Assembly: GCF_963667985.1 (NCBI RefSeq)
Contig: NZ_OY764081.1
Span: 62,001-126,000, forward strand
Direction: 5' to 3'
DNA: 64,000 nucleotides
DNA from: an uncultured Methanocorpusculum sp.
GTDB lineage: Archaea > Halobacteriota > Methanomicrobia > Methanomicrobiales > Methanocorpusculaceae
Shown: piece by piece, positions 53,748-63,973 of the stretch
Layout of the letters: each line of letters opens with the position of its first letter
Numbering within the stretch: position 1 is the first letter of the stretch
Made by a program: the position numbers and the translations under genes
The notes under the pieces: generated by a model
The model's input: only the letters and a program-made list of their open reading frames with translations
The model's database searches: none
Told to the model about the DNA's origin: nothing

Positions 53748-55077
53748 TGCCGCCACCTCCAACCAAAGCCTCGGTAAGATACACATGGGGAGCTCCATCC
53801 GATACCGGAACAGACTGGCCTTTCCCACACATTCCCGAAGACATTTTTCGTTCTTTGCCGCACAAAGCGATGTTATGCAGCACCGAGAGAATGTCCCCTG
53901 AGAGAGAGACGTCACGAATCATTTTTGTCGTTTCTCCATTTTCGATCAGATAGCCGTATTTTGCATTAAACTGGAAGGCCCCCCGGCCTGGATCGACCTG
54001 TCCCCCTCGTGATCCGATCAGAAGAACGCCTTTCTTGCATTCGGCAATGATCTCGTCATACGAGGCATCGCCTTCTTTGATGTAAGTATTACTCATACGA
54101 ACCAGAGGCTGCATTCCAGGTTCGGCTCTCGCATGACCCGCGTCACCGGTCTCCGGACCAACGGCGGCCAGGGTCTCGCGGGAGTGCATATATTTGTGCA
54201 TGATTCCGTTTTTGATCAGTTCTGTCGGCCCGCAGGCAACGCCTTCAGCATCGAACGGCTCATACCCGTATCCGTGCATGGAAGGGTCGTCGATGATGGT
54301 GACGAGAGATGAACCGACCTGTTCTCCCAATTTGCCGGCAAGAACGGACACACCATCTCGTACGGCGTCTCCTTCGCTTGCATGACCGACCGCCTCATGA
54401 GCAAATACGCCGCCGATCGCAGGGTCAAGAACGGCAGGCATGCGCCCGCCTGAGACGACGGATGCATCCAGAAGTTCAACAGCGCGTTTAGCACACTTTT
54501 CGCCGTAGGGAATATACTCTTTTAATGAAAGTGGGCCAACCACCGCTTCCTGCTCATAGTTCATCTGCATATCGGATCCGCGGTTTGCTACCGCCGAGAT
54601 GGTGAAGAGTGTACGGCATACCGAAGAGGTTGCCGAGTAATCATTGCAGTCTTCAAAGATGACATCCTGATACTGCTCAGAGTAACGTGCAGAGGTGTTG
54701 CATATCTCCGGAATTTTTGCAGACTCTTCGAGAAGCAGAAGCTGCGCGGCTTTTTCCTCAAGAGGGGTTTCTGCCTGTTCCTTTGCAGAACACACCCAGG
54801 AACGCGGGGATCCAAGCGGCACATCGGCGATGTCGGCATGGACGCCGGCAAGACGTGCCGAGGCTGCGGCTTTTTGGATGCAGGCGTCTTTCGATTTTTT
54901 ATCGTCCATATCGATGGATGAAGCACAGTAGTATCCCCAACCATTTTCGCCTAAGACACGGAAGAGAGCCTTCCCATAAAAGGAAGATCCGGCATTTTCG
55001 ATCACCCGGTTTTCCGTCTGGATGGATGTAACTGTCCCCCGAACATACCGAATGTCGTAGTATCGTATTTTTTCCAT
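53740..55077 (-). CDS. tldD: TldD metalloprotease
   Basis: 445 residues. The zinc motif HEAVGHASEGD (HExxxH, near residue 228) and the flanking FDAEGVACGPTELIKNG and MSNTYIKEGD segments are diagnostic. With PmbA it forms a peptidase that degrades unstructured peptides in the cytoplasm. The coupled pmbA gene follows. The C-terminus ends GGGGSV. Confidence 0.94.
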   Translation of the reverse strand: MEKIRYYDIRYVRGTVTSIQTENRVIENAGSSFYGKALFRVLGENGWGYYCASSIDMDDKKSKDACIQKAAASARLAGVHADIADVPLGSPRSWVCSAKEQAETPLEEKAAQLLLLEESAKIPEICNTSARYSEQYQDVIFEDCNDYSATSSVCRTLFTISAVANRGSDMQMNYEQEAVVGPLSLKEYIPYGEKCAKRAVELLDASVVSGGRMPAVLDPAIGGVFAHEAVGHASEGDAVRDGVSVLAGKLGEQVGSSLVTIIDDPSMHGYGYEPFDAEGVACGPTELIKNGIMHKYMHSRETLAAVGPETGDAGHARAEPGMQPLVRMSNTYIKEGDASYDEIIAECKKGVLLIGSRGGQVDPGRGAFQFNAKYGYLIENGETTKMIRDVSLSGDILSVLHNIALCGKERKMSSGMCGKGQSVPVSDGAPHVYLTEALVGGGGSV

Positions 55078-55163
55078 GATTTTCCAAGAATACTATTTGG
55101 TCCTGAAGAATAACATATCTTCTGCTATTTCTGGCGGCACGGGTTTGTAAAAAAGAAAAAAAA

Positions 55164-55742
55164 TCAGGAATCTATGACGTCGGCATCGAATACGTCTTCC
55201 TCTTCTTTGAGGATTGGGACTGCCTTATCAAAAACGATCTTCTCGTCCTCCGGCGGTTTCATCTCAAACGTGATGAGTCCGACGACTGCGTTTCTGGTTG
55301 CATACGGATCAAGGATCGGACCGAACTTTATCACTTTGGTTCCTCCGGCAGATATGATGATGGTATGTTTTTTGATTAAGATTGCATCGATCTTATAGAA
55401 ATGCACTTCTTTGTATGAACCTACACCCGACATCAGACAGATTCTCCTAGGCGTAAGATACAGACGAGGACGATTCTGTCTCACCAGTCCCGAGATGAGA
55501 ATTATCAGAGCAATCACGCCTGACACTGCTGATACGAGGATACGAAGCAGGAGATCGGGCGATATGAGCCAAAGCGGAAGATACGGCAGCAACGCAGGAA
55601 GAAGAGCGATGAGAGGCGCCGTGATCCAGATCAGTACCGCAATCACTGCAAAGATGAAGAAGAATATAATATATGGAAGCAGATACGACCCCTTCCGGCG
55701 GTCTTCCCAAACTATGCCTTCATTGAACAAATATTTCGTCAT
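55164..55742 (-). CDS. PH-domain (bPH2/DUF304-like) membrane protein
   Basis: 192 residues: two hydrophobic hairpins (about 20-60 and 68-90) followed by a domain that starts RPRLYLTPRRICLMSG and resembles the bacterial PH family, with an acidic C-terminal tail (EEEDVFDADVIDS). Role unknown; membrane location is inferred. It lies alone between lonB and tldD. Confidence 0.7.
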   Translation of the reverse strand: MTKYLFNEGIVWEDRRKGSYLLPYIIFFFIFAVIAVLIWITAPLIALLPALLPYLPLWLISPDLLLRILVSAVSGVIALIILISGLVRQNRPRLYLTPRRICLMSGVGSYKEVHFYKIDAILIKKHTIIISAGGTKVIKFGPILDPYATRNAVVGLITFEMKPPEDEKIVFDKAVPILKEEEDVFDADVIDS

Positions 55743-55919
55743 AGCATCACGTAAATGAAATAAAATACGACGTGGTGATAGATATACCGTAGGTTATTTA
55801 CGCAGTATATAGGGATACTGACAGAACAAACGTCCAACTCTGGCTGTTTTTCTTCATGCAGATGAAACTATGTCAAAACGGCGTGATCCAATATAATCAA
55901 AAAAGAAGGGGGATGAACT

Positions 55920-57929
55920 TCACGCTGCAATATTGTCAGCAGGCATCGGCATTTTTGGAATGTCCATATGCTTGCCGATCTGGAGAAGTTTTTGTTCGAA
56001 TGCCGCTTTATCCTCAGGAACGAGAGCGTACCTGAGTACTTCTTCGATTCTGGTCACCGGGATAATAGTAACCATATCGTTGTACCGTTCTTCGATGAGA
56101 ACATCGGCAAGGTTCGACTGCGGGATAATGATAGTGCGGATCCCGGCCTTTGCGGCTGCTTCAATCTTGTAGGTGACGCCTCCGATAGGAAGAACATCCC
56201 CACGGACCGACAGAGAGCCGGTCATCGCCACGTCCTGCCGGACCGGGATGTTTTCAAGCGCACTAATTACCGCCGTCGCGACGGTCACTGATGCCGAATC
56301 TCCCTCGACACCGTTGTATGTTCCGATGAACTGGACATGGATATCGACTTTACGAATATCGGTTCCGGAGAACTTCTTGATTAAGGCGCTCACGTTCTTG
56401 ATTGATTCCTGAGCGATCTCCTTCAGAAGACCGGTCGCGATGACCATGCCTGCTCCCTGAGATGGAGTGACCTCGGCCGTGATCGGAAGAACCGAGCCGG
56501 CATCATTGCCGACAACGGCAAGTCCGTTTACCCTTCCTACAAGATTTCCGGAAACGATCGTCAGGTCATAATCCCGGGTCCGGCGGATGTACTCGTCTGA
56601 AATCTGATCTTCAACGGATCTTGCAATCTGTTTTGCCGAGACAACGTGGTGCACAGATGTAACCGGGGAACCTTCCTGCATGGCAAGATCTCCGGCAACA
56701 CGGACGAGACCGCCGAGATCTCTCAGCTTCACCGTCAGGTGGCCTTTTCTGCCGGACCGGCGTTTTGCCTCGCGAAGGATCACGGATACTGCCGATGGAT
56801 CGTAATGCGGGATCTTCCCGTCGTTTTTAACTTCCTGCGCTACGAACCTGACGAGCTTTGCCCGGTTCTCAGGCGTATCATTCATGGTCTCGCTCATATA
56901 GACCTCGTATCCGTATCCGCGGATACGGCTCCGGAGAGCAGGATGCATATGCTGGACGGCATCGAGATTTCCTGCTGCGATCATCAGGAACCGGCACGGA
57001 ACCGGCTCTGTTCTGACCATGGCTCCGGAGGAACGCTCGGACTGACCGGTGATCGGGAACTCCCCTTCCTGAAGAGCTGTAAGGAGACTCTGCTGGGAAG
57101 AAAGTTCGAGGGTGTTCATTTCATCAATGAACAAAACACCCTTGTGCGCCCGGTGAATTGCTCCGGCCTCAACGCGGTCATGGGCAGGGGTCTCGAGACC
57201 TCCCGACTGGAACGGGTCGTGGCGAACGTCGCCGAGCAGGGCTCCCGCGTGGGATCCGGTCCCGTCCACGAACGGTGCGGTCGAGTCGGGTTTGTTGGAG
57301 ACAATGAGTTTTGGAACCATCGCAGTTTCTTTCGGCATGAACGACCGAAATGCCATGAAGATAAAGGCCACGGCAACGATACCCATCAGAAGCTGACCGG
57401 AGATCAGAGCGATCCCAAGAATACCAATGACGAGGATGAGAAGCATCGTGTTCTTCGAGGATGCACGTTTGCGTGCCTCTTCTTTGTGGGCCGCAACAAT
57501 CTCTTTTCCTCTGCCCGCTGGAACCACACGGATGATCGGATTATTATTATCCTCGGGATTCGGGTAGGTTAAAATGTCCTGCATCTCCTCTTTTGGGAGG
57601 AGTTTGGACATGGCCTTAGCAAGCATCGACTTGCCGGTACCGGGGCTTCCGATCATCATGACGTGCCTGCGCTGCGTGGCGGCTTTTCTGATAACATCCA
57701 CTGCGTGTTCCTGACCGATGACTTGATCAATCAGAGACGGGGGGATTTCAAGATCCGCCGTGGTGTCAAACCGAACGCCTCCAAAAATGTCGGCATCATA
57801 TCCGTCAGAGGCATACACCTCTTTCACGGGCGAAGTATCTTGCGCCGGGTTTACATCCAAAACCGTCCCCATAACAGTTTCTTCAGTTTTTTGTCCCGGA
57901 TTATCCTCATGTTCCATATTGTGTTCCAT
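55920..57929 (-). CDS. lonB: Membrane-bound ATP-dependent protease LonB
   Basis: 669 residues. Walker A GSPGTGKS (near residue 93), two membrane helices inserted in the ATPase (about 162-192), Walker B VLFIDEMNTLE (near 271), and a protease domain with catalytic Ser in GDSASVTVA (near 556) and Lys in YKIEAAAKAG (near 599). LonB is the archaeal membrane Lon that handles quality control. Start at 57929 is preceded by a divergent promoter region shared with prs. Confidence 0.95.
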   Translation of the reverse strand: MEHNMEHEDNPGQKTEETVMGTVLDVNPAQDTSPVKEVYASDGYDADIFGGVRFDTTADLEIPPSLIDQVIGQEHAVDVIRKAATQRRHVMMIGSPGTGKSMLAKAMSKLLPKEEMQDILTYPNPEDNNNPIIRVVPAGRGKEIVAAHKEEARKRASSKNTMLLILVIGILGIALISGQLLMGIVAVAFIFMAFRSFMPKETAMVPKLIVSNKPDSTAPFVDGTGSHAGALLGDVRHDPFQSGGLETPAHDRVEAGAIHRAHKGVLFIDEMNTLELSSQQSLLTALQEGEFPITGQSERSSGAMVRTEPVPCRFLMIAAGNLDAVQHMHPALRSRIRGYGYEVYMSETMNDTPENRAKLVRFVAQEVKNDGKIPHYDPSAVSVILREAKRRSGRKGHLTVKLRDLGGLVRVAGDLAMQEGSPVTSVHHVVSAKQIARSVEDQISDEYIRRTRDYDLTIVSGNLVGRVNGLAVVGNDAGSVLPITAEVTPSQGAGMVIATGLLKEIAQESIKNVSALIKKFSGTDIRKVDIHVQFIGTYNGVEGDSASVTVATAVISALENIPVRQDVAMTGSLSVRGDVLPIGGVTYKIEAAAKAGIRTIIIPQSNLADVLIEERYNDMVTIIPVTRIEEVLRYALVPEDKAAFEQKLLQIGKHMDIPKMPMPADNIAA

Positions 57930-58009
57930 ACCTCAATTAAAGATGCTAATATTTGTACTTGATTATGCTTTAAGTAGTTTCAGTATGAGATAGTTGTTAG
58001 AGTCTTATC

Positions 58010-58855
58010 ATGAAAGTAGTTTATACCGAAAAGAGTCAGGTTCTCGCGGCACGCACGGCGCAGAAACTCGGCTGTCGTCTATCTGAAGTAAAATACACTA
58101 CATTCCCGGATGGTGAGCAATCCATACGCATAATGGATGATGATGACCAGATGATAATCATTGCAAGCACGGTCGATCCTGAGTCGACTCTGCAGGCCAT
58201 TCTCCTGCTCGATGCCTGCGAGGGAAAAGAGACGACGCTTGTTCTGCCATATATGGGATACGCACGACAGGACAAGAAGTTCAATGACGGCGAACCGATC
58301 TCGGCACGGGCCATGGCACGGGCCCTTTCGACCGGCGCAGACAGAGTCTTTACCATCAATATCCACGACACCTCGATTCTCGAACATTTCCGCTGTCCTG
58401 CAAAAAATCTGACGATCGCTCCGGAGATCGGGGCATACATCGGCACGATGGCACTGGAAAATCCGCTGATCCTTTCTCCCGACGAGGGGGCATGGGAGTT
58501 TGCCAAAGGAGTGGTGGCGGTTGGAAAATGGGACTGTGATCACCTGGATAAGACGCGGCTCTCCGGATCGGAAGTTACAATGGCCCCAAAACACCTGGAA
58601 GCGGTAGGAAGAGACTGTATCATCGTGGACGATATCATAGCGACCGGAGGATCAATGGCAAAGGCTGCCGGAATGCTTCTTGAACAGGGGGCAACCTCGG
58701 TCCGGGCCGCGGGTGTTCACGGCGTGTTTGCATCAGGCGGATACATCAAACTTATGCAGGCCGGCCTTGCCGACATTGCATCCTCTGACACGATCGAACG
58801 TGCCTCAAGCAGGATCACGGCATCGGGTGTCATCGCAGACGCCGTACGTAAATGA
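58010..58855 (+). CDS. prs: Ribose-phosphate pyrophosphokinase
   Basis: 281 residues. PRPP-binding loop CIIVDDIIATGGSMAKA (near residue 205), ATP/ribose-5-P loops YMGYARQDKKF and INIHDTSILEHF. It makes PRPP for nucleotide, histidine and methanopterin synthesis. Archaeal length. The stop overlaps the nob1 start by four bases. Confidence 0.95.
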   Translation: MKVVYTEKSQVLAARTAQKLGCRLSEVKYTTFPDGEQSIRIMDDDDQMIIIASTVDPESTLQAILLLDACEGKETTLVLPYMGYARQDKKFNDGEPISARAMARALSTGADRVFTINIHDTSILEHFRCPAKNLTIAPEIGAYIGTMALENPLILSPDEGAWEFAKGVVAVGKWDCDHLDKTRLSGSEVTMAPKHLEAVGRDCIIVDDIIATGGSMAKAAGMLLEQGATSVRAAGVHGVFASGGYIKLMQAGLADIASSDTIERASSRITASGVIADAVRK

Positions 58856-59328
58856 AATATATTCTGGATTCACCCTATTTTTTCGGGGATTATACGCTTG
58901 ACGGGGAATTGTTTACCACACCGGAAGTGGTCGGTGAACTGAAGGATCTCGCATCAAAGATGCGGTTTGAGATTCTGACCGAAAATGGTCTCGTGACGAC
59001 CGAACCGGAGGCCGAACATGTGTTTGCGGCGACGAATGCCGCACTCAAAAGCGGGGACGCCAGAGTTCTCTCCGACACGGACATCTCGGTCATTGCTCTT
59101 GGTCTGACGCTGGAAGGCACGGTGATTTCTGACGATTTTGCCGTACAGAATGTCTGCCGGCATCTGAAGATATCAAGTAAAGGTATCCTGCAGAGAAATG
59201 CCAAAAAACGGGTGTGGAAAAAAATTTGTTCCGGGTGCGGGGCAGAGATCCCGGCAGACGAGGAAGACTGCCCTATCTGCGGCTCGGCTCCAATCCGGCG
59301 CGGGACGGAAAAAGGAAAACGAAGGTAA
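58852..59328 (+). CDS. nob1: Ribosome maturation endonuclease Nob1
   Basis: 158 residues: PIN domain with acidic residues in ILDSPYFF (here Ser follows the first Asp), SDTDISVIAL and ISDDFAVQNV, then a zinc ribbon CSGC...CPIC (residues 124-143). Nob1 trims the 3' end of 16S rRNA. The small spacing from prs suggests co-translation. Confidence 0.9.
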   Translation: MKYILDSPYFFGDYTLDGELFTTPEVVGELKDLASKMRFEILTENGLVTTEPEAEHVFAATNAALKSGDARVLSDTDISVIALGLTLEGTVISDDFAVQNVCRHLKISSKGILQRNAKKRVWKKICSGCGAEIPADEEDCPICGSAPIRRGTEKGKRR

Positions 59329-59336
59329 AGAATATT

Positions 59337-60485
59337 TCAGATAAGCCTTCTTCTGATAAACCAGGATACTTTTGCGGCAAGGTTGTGCAGTCCCTCGGTG
59401 TATTTTCTTCTGGAGTAATGGATCACCGGATCAAGTATGCTGAGGTTTCCTTTCTCGTCTATGACCGAAACTGCCCCGTGACCGCAGCATAATCTGAGCC
59501 GCTTCCCGTTTTCTCTTAGTTCAGCATCAAGCTCGACCGCAAGTCTGGTCAGTTCGGCCCTTTCCTGTCGTCCGATCTCGCTGTTGATATTGACGGAATT
59601 GATAAGGTAATCCGGGATCGACCCATAGACCAATCGCCAGGGAGTAAGCGAGGTAAAGTTCAGGGTGGCATCACTCGTAAAGAGCAGACCTTGTGTTGGT
59701 TCATAGAAAAAGAGCTGCCCAGCAAGATGACCACCGAGACTTTGCCATACCTCGAAGGTAAGTCCGGCAAATGTGACCGTATCGATGACCGGAAAGATCC
59801 CTCGCATCTTCAGCGGCTCGGTTTTGGAAAGGATATACTCTTTCGGATATGCCAGCTGGGAAAAGGTGTTTACTGTTGTTGTGTAAACATGCTCAAGCAG
59901 CAGGAGATCATTCGTGGAGGCAAAGGAGCGGGAACCATTCTCAAGAAGTTCTTTGGTAATCGGATGAACAAACGGCGGAACTGGCAGCAGCCCGGTAATT
60001 CCCACATGATCGGCATCCCCATGGGTGCAGAGAACATGCTTTACATCGGAAAAATCGCCAAGGCTGAAATCGGCGAGCGTGTGTACCCAGTCGGCATAAT
60101 TGACCCCATATCCGGCATCGATGAGCAGTTTTCCGTCACTTGTTTGGAACAGGTGGATACATCCACCGCCAGGCGGCTGCATCGACCAGAGAACACAGGT
60201 GTCTGAGAGAACAATCTTCTGGTAATCGACATAGAAATTTTTCCCGGAATTTCCATAGAGGTACAGACCTATACTCTGCATGACCCAGAGAACCTGTTTG
60301 GGGTCTTTCCCCATTGAAACAAGTTCCTGTACGGCCGCATCTGCATCAAGGTAGAACTGCTTTTTTTCAGCATCGTTGAACGTGGTGAGATATGGCATGA
60401 CTTTCTTCTGAAATGATTCAGTCACATATTTTGCCGACATATCTTGATGAAAGATTGGACTTTTCACTTTTAGTAGGTTTCCCAT
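59337..60485 (-). CDS. MBL-fold metallo-hydrolase
   Basis: 382 residues. The metallo-beta-lactamase motif THGDADHVG (near residue 154) with later His in GGHLAG, Asp in LLFTSDAT and a CCGHGAVS site is complete. An extra N-terminal helical part of about 90 residues precedes the fold. Substrate unknown. It ends convergently to nob1, eight bases apart. Confidence 0.85.
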   Translation of the reverse strand: MGNLLKVKSPIFHQDMSAKYVTESFQKKVMPYLTTFNDAEKKQFYLDADAAVQELVSMGKDPKQVLWVMQSIGLYLYGNSGKNFYVDYQKIVLSDTCVLWSMQPPGGGCIHLFQTSDGKLLIDAGYGVNYADWVHTLADFSLGDFSDVKHVLCTHGDADHVGITGLLPVPPFVHPITKELLENGSRSFASTNDLLLLEHVYTTTVNTFSQLAYPKEYILSKTEPLKMRGIFPVIDTVTFAGLTFEVWQSLGGHLAGQLFFYEPTQGLLFTSDATLNFTSLTPWRLVYGSIPDYLINSVNINSEIGRQERAELTRLAVELDAELRENGKRLRLCCGHGAVSVIDEKGNLSILDPVIHYSRRKYTEGLHNLAAKVSWFIRRRLI

Positions 60486-60532
60486 AATTTCTGCCGGATG
60501 AACATGCTTTTCAGCAGATGTTCTTCACAAAA

Positions 60533-60542
60533 GCATATATGC
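60533..60542 (+). promoter_or_regulatory. TATA box / palindrome upstream of the GfcR-like gene
   Basis: GCATATATGC is a perfect palindrome about 23 bases before the ATG at 60565. No Shine-Dalgarno is present between, so the transcript is likely leaderless. The palindrome could also be an operator. Confidence 0.55.
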
Positions 60543-60564
60543 GGAAAAGGCGATTATTTCTCAT

Positions 60565-61161
60565 ATGTCTTCCTTAGAAGAGCTCATGGCAAAAGCAAAA
60601 GACCTTCATGCCGAAGGCCACTCATCCGGTCAGATCGCTGACGAACTCAGCCTCTCGGTCGATACGGTCACCTGGCTTCTGACGCAGGGAAAGGCCGGGA
60701 TCGCGGCACCGAAAGATGTACATATTGACTGGACGAACGTCAGTTCGAACACCACACTCCTTGGTGGAATCTCATCCATGATGCTGGCCCATTTTGAGGC
60801 AGCAAACGAAGAAGAGGAAGGAGTCGACGCCGTTATCGGAATATCCGTATCGGGTGTGCCCCTCGCAACGATGATCGCCACAGAAGACGGACTCAATCTC
60901 GCCATATACCATCCGTCAAAACACAATCCGGAGGGGAAAATCGGATCGATATCCGGGAACTTCAGCAAAGTCTCCCAAAAACGCTGTTTAATTGTGGACG
61001 ACTGCATCACAACCGGCAACACTCTTACGGAGATCGTAAATTATCTGCGCCGCCACAAAGCCACCCCGGTTGGCATCTGTGTAATCTTTGATAAGCGCGG
61101 TGTCAAGGAAATAGAGGGCGTTCCAGTCTACTCGCTGTTTACAATTAAACGTATCGAGTGA
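60565..61161 (+). CDS. GfcR-like regulator with PRTase domain
   Basis: 198 residues: an N-terminal HTH ([20 protein letters not shown], residues 15-40) and a type I phosphoribosyltransferase domain with [14 protein letters not shown] (near residue 140). Haloarchaeal homologues (GfcR) regulate sugar metabolism genes; others are annotated as orotate phosphoribosyltransferase-like. A transcriptional role with a nucleotide ligand is likely. It precedes the thermosome gene by 80 bases with its own promoter between. Confidence 0.85.
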   Translation: MSSLEELMAKAKDLHAEGHSSGQIADELSLSVDTVTWLLTQGKAGIAAPKDVHIDWTNVSSNTTLLGGISSMMLAHFEAANEEEEGVDAVIGISVSGVPLATMIATEDGLNLAIYHPSKHNPEGKIGSISGNFSKVSQKRCLIVDDCITTGNTLTEIVNYLRRHKATPVGICVIFDKRGVKEIEGVPVYSLFTIKRIE

Positions 61162-61183
61162 AGAGTCAATAACCAATACAACA

Positions 61184-61193
61184 TATTTATATA
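61184..61193 (+). promoter_or_regulatory. TATA box of the thermosome gene
   Basis: TATTTATATA lies about 50 bases before the ATG at 61242. A strong AGGAG (61227-61231) sits ten bases before the ATG, so this mRNA has a short leader. Confidence 0.75.
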
Positions 61194-61241
61194 GAAGTCC
61201 AATCCACTTTTTTAACATATTAGTACAGGAGAATAACGATT

Positions 61242-62828
61242 ATGGCAAACAACTCAGGTCAGCAGGTCGTCATTTTACGTAATAACGTAGAACGCGTTCC
61301 GGGACAGGAAGCACTTCGCTCCAATATCATGGCAGCAAAAGTCCTTGGCAATACAGTGAGAACAACTCTTGGTCCCCGCGGTATGGACAAGATGATGGTT
61401 ACCCAGGGTAGCGACGATATCGTCATCACCAACGACGGAGCAACAATCCTGCACCAGATCCATGTTGAACACCCGGGTGCAAAACTTGTCGTCGAAGTGG
61501 CTGAAACCCAGGACAATGAGTGCGGTGACGGCACTACGACCGCAGTTGTGATGGTCGGTTCGTTTATGGAGCAGGCAGAACACCTGATCGACAGCGGTGT
61601 CCACCCATCCGTAATTGCAAAGGGATACAACCTTGGTATGCTCAAGGCGCTCGAACTCCTCGAAAAACTTGCGATCGATGTCACCCCGAAAGACAAAAAC
61701 ATGCTGAAACTTATCGCTAAAACTGCGATGACCGGAAAATCCATCGAGAATATTATGGATCAGGCATGCGATGTTGTTGTCGAGGCGGTTTCCGGTGTTG
61801 TAGAAACCTCCGGGAAAAAGACGCTGGTCAACGAAGACGACATCCTTGTCAAGACAAAACGCAGCGACACGATGAGCGCCGAACTCATCAAAGGTGTGAT
61901 GATCGATAAAACCAGGCTTGACTCACTGATGCCGAAAAAGATCAAAGGCGTCAAAGCAGCCTTCATTGCCGGTCCGCTTGAGATCACCAAGACCCAGACC
62001 AAATCCAAGATCAAGATCACCTCGGCTGAACAGCTCTCGGCATTCTCCGCTGCAGAACGTGCAACCCTCAAGGCAATGGCAGACAAATTTGCTGCGAACG
62101 GCGTAAATGTCGTCCTCTGCCAGAAAGGAATCGCCGACCCGGTACAGTATTACCTTGGCGAACACGGCATCTATGCACTTGAGTTCGTTCCGGAAAAAGA
62201 CTTGAAATATGCAGCAAAAGCACTTGGCGGCCAGGTCATCAACAAACCCGAAGACCTCGCTCCGGAAACCATTGGAACTGCAGGCAAACTCGAGATGCTC
62301 GAAGATCTCGAGATGACCAAACTTTCAGAGTGCAAAAACCCCAAGGCGGTCACCATCCTTCTCCGCGGCTCCTCCCAGCACCTTGTCGATGAACTCGAAC
62401 GTGCGATCGAAGATGCAAAACGTGTTGTTCAGGACGTCATCGAAGACGGTTCCTACACAATCGGTGGCGGTTCTGTTGAGACCGAACTTTCCCTCAGACT
62501 CAGAGAATATGCAGCAACCGAAGGCGGCCGTGTCCAGCTCGCAATTGAAGGCTATGCAAAGGCATTCGAGATCATCCCGAAGACTCTTGCAGAAAACTCC
62601 GGCTTCGACACCGTTGACAAAGTCATCGACCTCCGTCAGGCACACGCGATGGGCCAGAAGTATGCAGGTCTTGATGTGTTTACCGGTAACGTCGTCGACA
62701 TGAAGGAACTTGGCGTTGTTGAACCGAAGAGAGTCAAACGCCAGGCAATTCAGAGTGCCTCGGAGACTTCCATGCTTCTCATCCGCGTTGATGACATGAT
62801 GATCTCCAAAGGCGCCGGCCAGATGTAA
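61242..62828 (+). CDS. Thermosome (group II chaperonin) subunit
   Basis: 528 residues. ATPase motifs TLGPRGMDKMM, NDGATIL and GDGTTTAVV (near residue 94) are canonical. The apical domain follows. The C-terminus ends GAGQM rather than in the Gly/Met repeats of many thermosomes. It folds proteins in the cytoplasm as a double ring. A single gene here; other subunits may lie elsewhere. Confidence 0.97.
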   Translation: MANNSGQQVVILRNNVERVPGQEALRSNIMAAKVLGNTVRTTLGPRGMDKMMVTQGSDDIVITNDGATILHQIHVEHPGAKLVVEVAETQDNECGDGTTTAVVMVGSFMEQAEHLIDSGVHPSVIAKGYNLGMLKALELLEKLAIDVTPKDKNMLKLIAKTAMTGKSIENIMDQACDVVVEAVSGVVETSGKKTLVNEDDILVKTKRSDTMSAELIKGVMIDKTRLDSLMPKKIKGVKAAFIAGPLEITKTQTKSKIKITSAEQLSAFSAAERATLKAMADKFAANGVNVVLCQKGIADPVQYYLGEHGIYALEFVPEKDLKYAAKALGGQVINKPEDLAPETIGTAGKLEMLEDLEMTKLSECKNPKAVTILLRGSSQHLVDELERAIEDAKRVVQDVIEDGSYTIGGGSVETELSLRLREYAATEGGRVQLAIEGYAKAFEIIPKTLAENSGFDTVDKVIDLRQAHAMGQKYAGLDVFTGNVVDMKELGVVEPKRVKRQAIQSASETSMLLIRVDDMMISKGAGQM

Positions 62829-62912
62829 ATCCGGCCACCAATCCCATATATTTTTTACATTCAAACACGTATGCTTACTACGCGCATACCATAACGTATC
62901 GTATAGACACCT

Positions 62913-62996
62913 GCCGAGGTAGTCTAGTCCGGAAGGGCGGTGGCCTCGAAAGCCACTGGTGGCGACACCTCGGGAGTTCAAATCTCCCCCTCGGCG
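62913..62996 (+). tRNA. tRNA-Ser (CGA)
   Basis: 84 bases. Acceptor GCCGAGG/CCTCGGC with discriminator G, D arm, anticodon stem GTGGC/GCCAC around CTCGAAA, a long variable arm (TGGTGGCGACACC) and the T arm GGGAG-TTCAAAT-CTCCC. The anticodon CGA reads UCG. The 3' CCA is not encoded. Confidence 0.93.
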
Positions 62997-63140
62997 TTCT
63001 TTATTTCCTCTTTTAGCTTATTTTATCAGAGATCTCAACTTTCGGGAAGCAGTATCCCCACGAGTTAACGAAGTTAATAATATTTACAAAATCAGGGTTT
63101 TCAAAATAAAATCCAAAAAATTAACCAGAAAAAATATATA

Positions 63141-63464
63141 TTGAAACTTCTCATTCTCAAGTATACTCCATTAAACGAGGTAAACCAGATATTCGGAGGT
63201 AAAGATGGACTCATACGCGATCCAAAAAACAGCGAAACGAGCTTTACCGTTATCATCACGAGTCCACAAAATCTCACATGGAAACCACTTGATTCAGATG
63301 GAATCAGTATCATCGAGAATGACTGTACAACCGATGAGAACGGACGAAATTATATATGGACCGTAGAAGTGGAAAAGCCCGGCACATATGAATTTCGAAT
63401 CCTGCATCAGAGCGGCGACGGAGTTTATAAGAAACTCGTTATCCCCCTGATTTCAGCCACTTAA
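63141..63464 (+). CDS. Small hypothetical protein, Ig-like
   Basis: 107 residues starting with TTG behind an AT-rich stretch (AAAAAATATATA), consistent with a leaderless message. The amino-acid pattern (TVIITSPQNLTWKPLDSDG, YIWTVEVEKPGTYEFRIL) looks like a single beta-sandwich domain. There is no signal peptide or recognised family. It lies between tRNA-Ser and the FKBP gene. Confidence 0.55.
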   Translation: MKLLILKYTPLNEVNQIFGGKDGLIRDPKNSETSFTVIITSPQNLTWKPLDSDGISIIENDCTTDENGRNYIWTVEVEKPGTYEFRILHQSGDGVYKKLVIPLISAT

Positions 63465-63538
63465 CCCTATTTTTGGATAATTTGACCAAAACGATAAACG
63501 CGATCCTTTAAAGTATTTCTTCAATCATACAGATAGGT

Positions 63539-63973
63539 ATGTCTGTCGTAGAATCCGGAGATACGCTGCAGCTCCACTTCATCAGTAAACGTCCGGACGG
63601 AGAGATATTCGAGAATACCCGAACTAAGGAGCCGGTCACCGTTATTATCGGGAAAAAACAGATAAACCCGGCATTTGAAGAGGCATTAATCGGAAAGAAC
63701 GAAGGAGAAACGGTGACCGTGGTTCTTCCTCCGGAAAAAGCATACGGCAAATATCTGAAGCGTCTGGTTCTTTCGATAAAACGAAAAAAACTCAAACTCG
63801 AACATGTTCCAAGTCCCGGAGATATCATCACGGTAGAAGTCTTTGACCGGCCGTGTCGGGTCACGGTTGTTGATGTGACGGATACGAAGATCACCGTGGA
63901 TGCAAACCACCCGCTTGCAGGGGAAACACTGACATACGAAATCACCATAGTCAAGATCGTGAAACATGACTGA
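63539..63973 (+). CDS. FKBP-type peptidyl-prolyl isomerase (SlyD-like)
   Basis: 144 residues: GDTLQLHFISKRPDGEIFENT opening, PVTVIIGKKQINPAFEEALIG and VLPPEKAYGKY of the FKBP fold, with an inserted flap (residues 75-120) and the closing NHPLAGETLTYEITIVKI typical of SlyD-type enzymes. It isomerises prolyl bonds and acts as a chaperone. The stop overlaps the next start by a few bases. Confidence 0.92.
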   Translation: MSVVESGDTLQLHFISKRPDGEIFENTRTKEPVTVIIGKKQINPAFEEALIGKNEGETVTVVLPPEKAYGKYLKRLVLSIKRKKLKLEHVPSPGDIITVEVFDRPCRVTVVDVTDTKITVDANHPLAGETLTYEITIVKIVKHD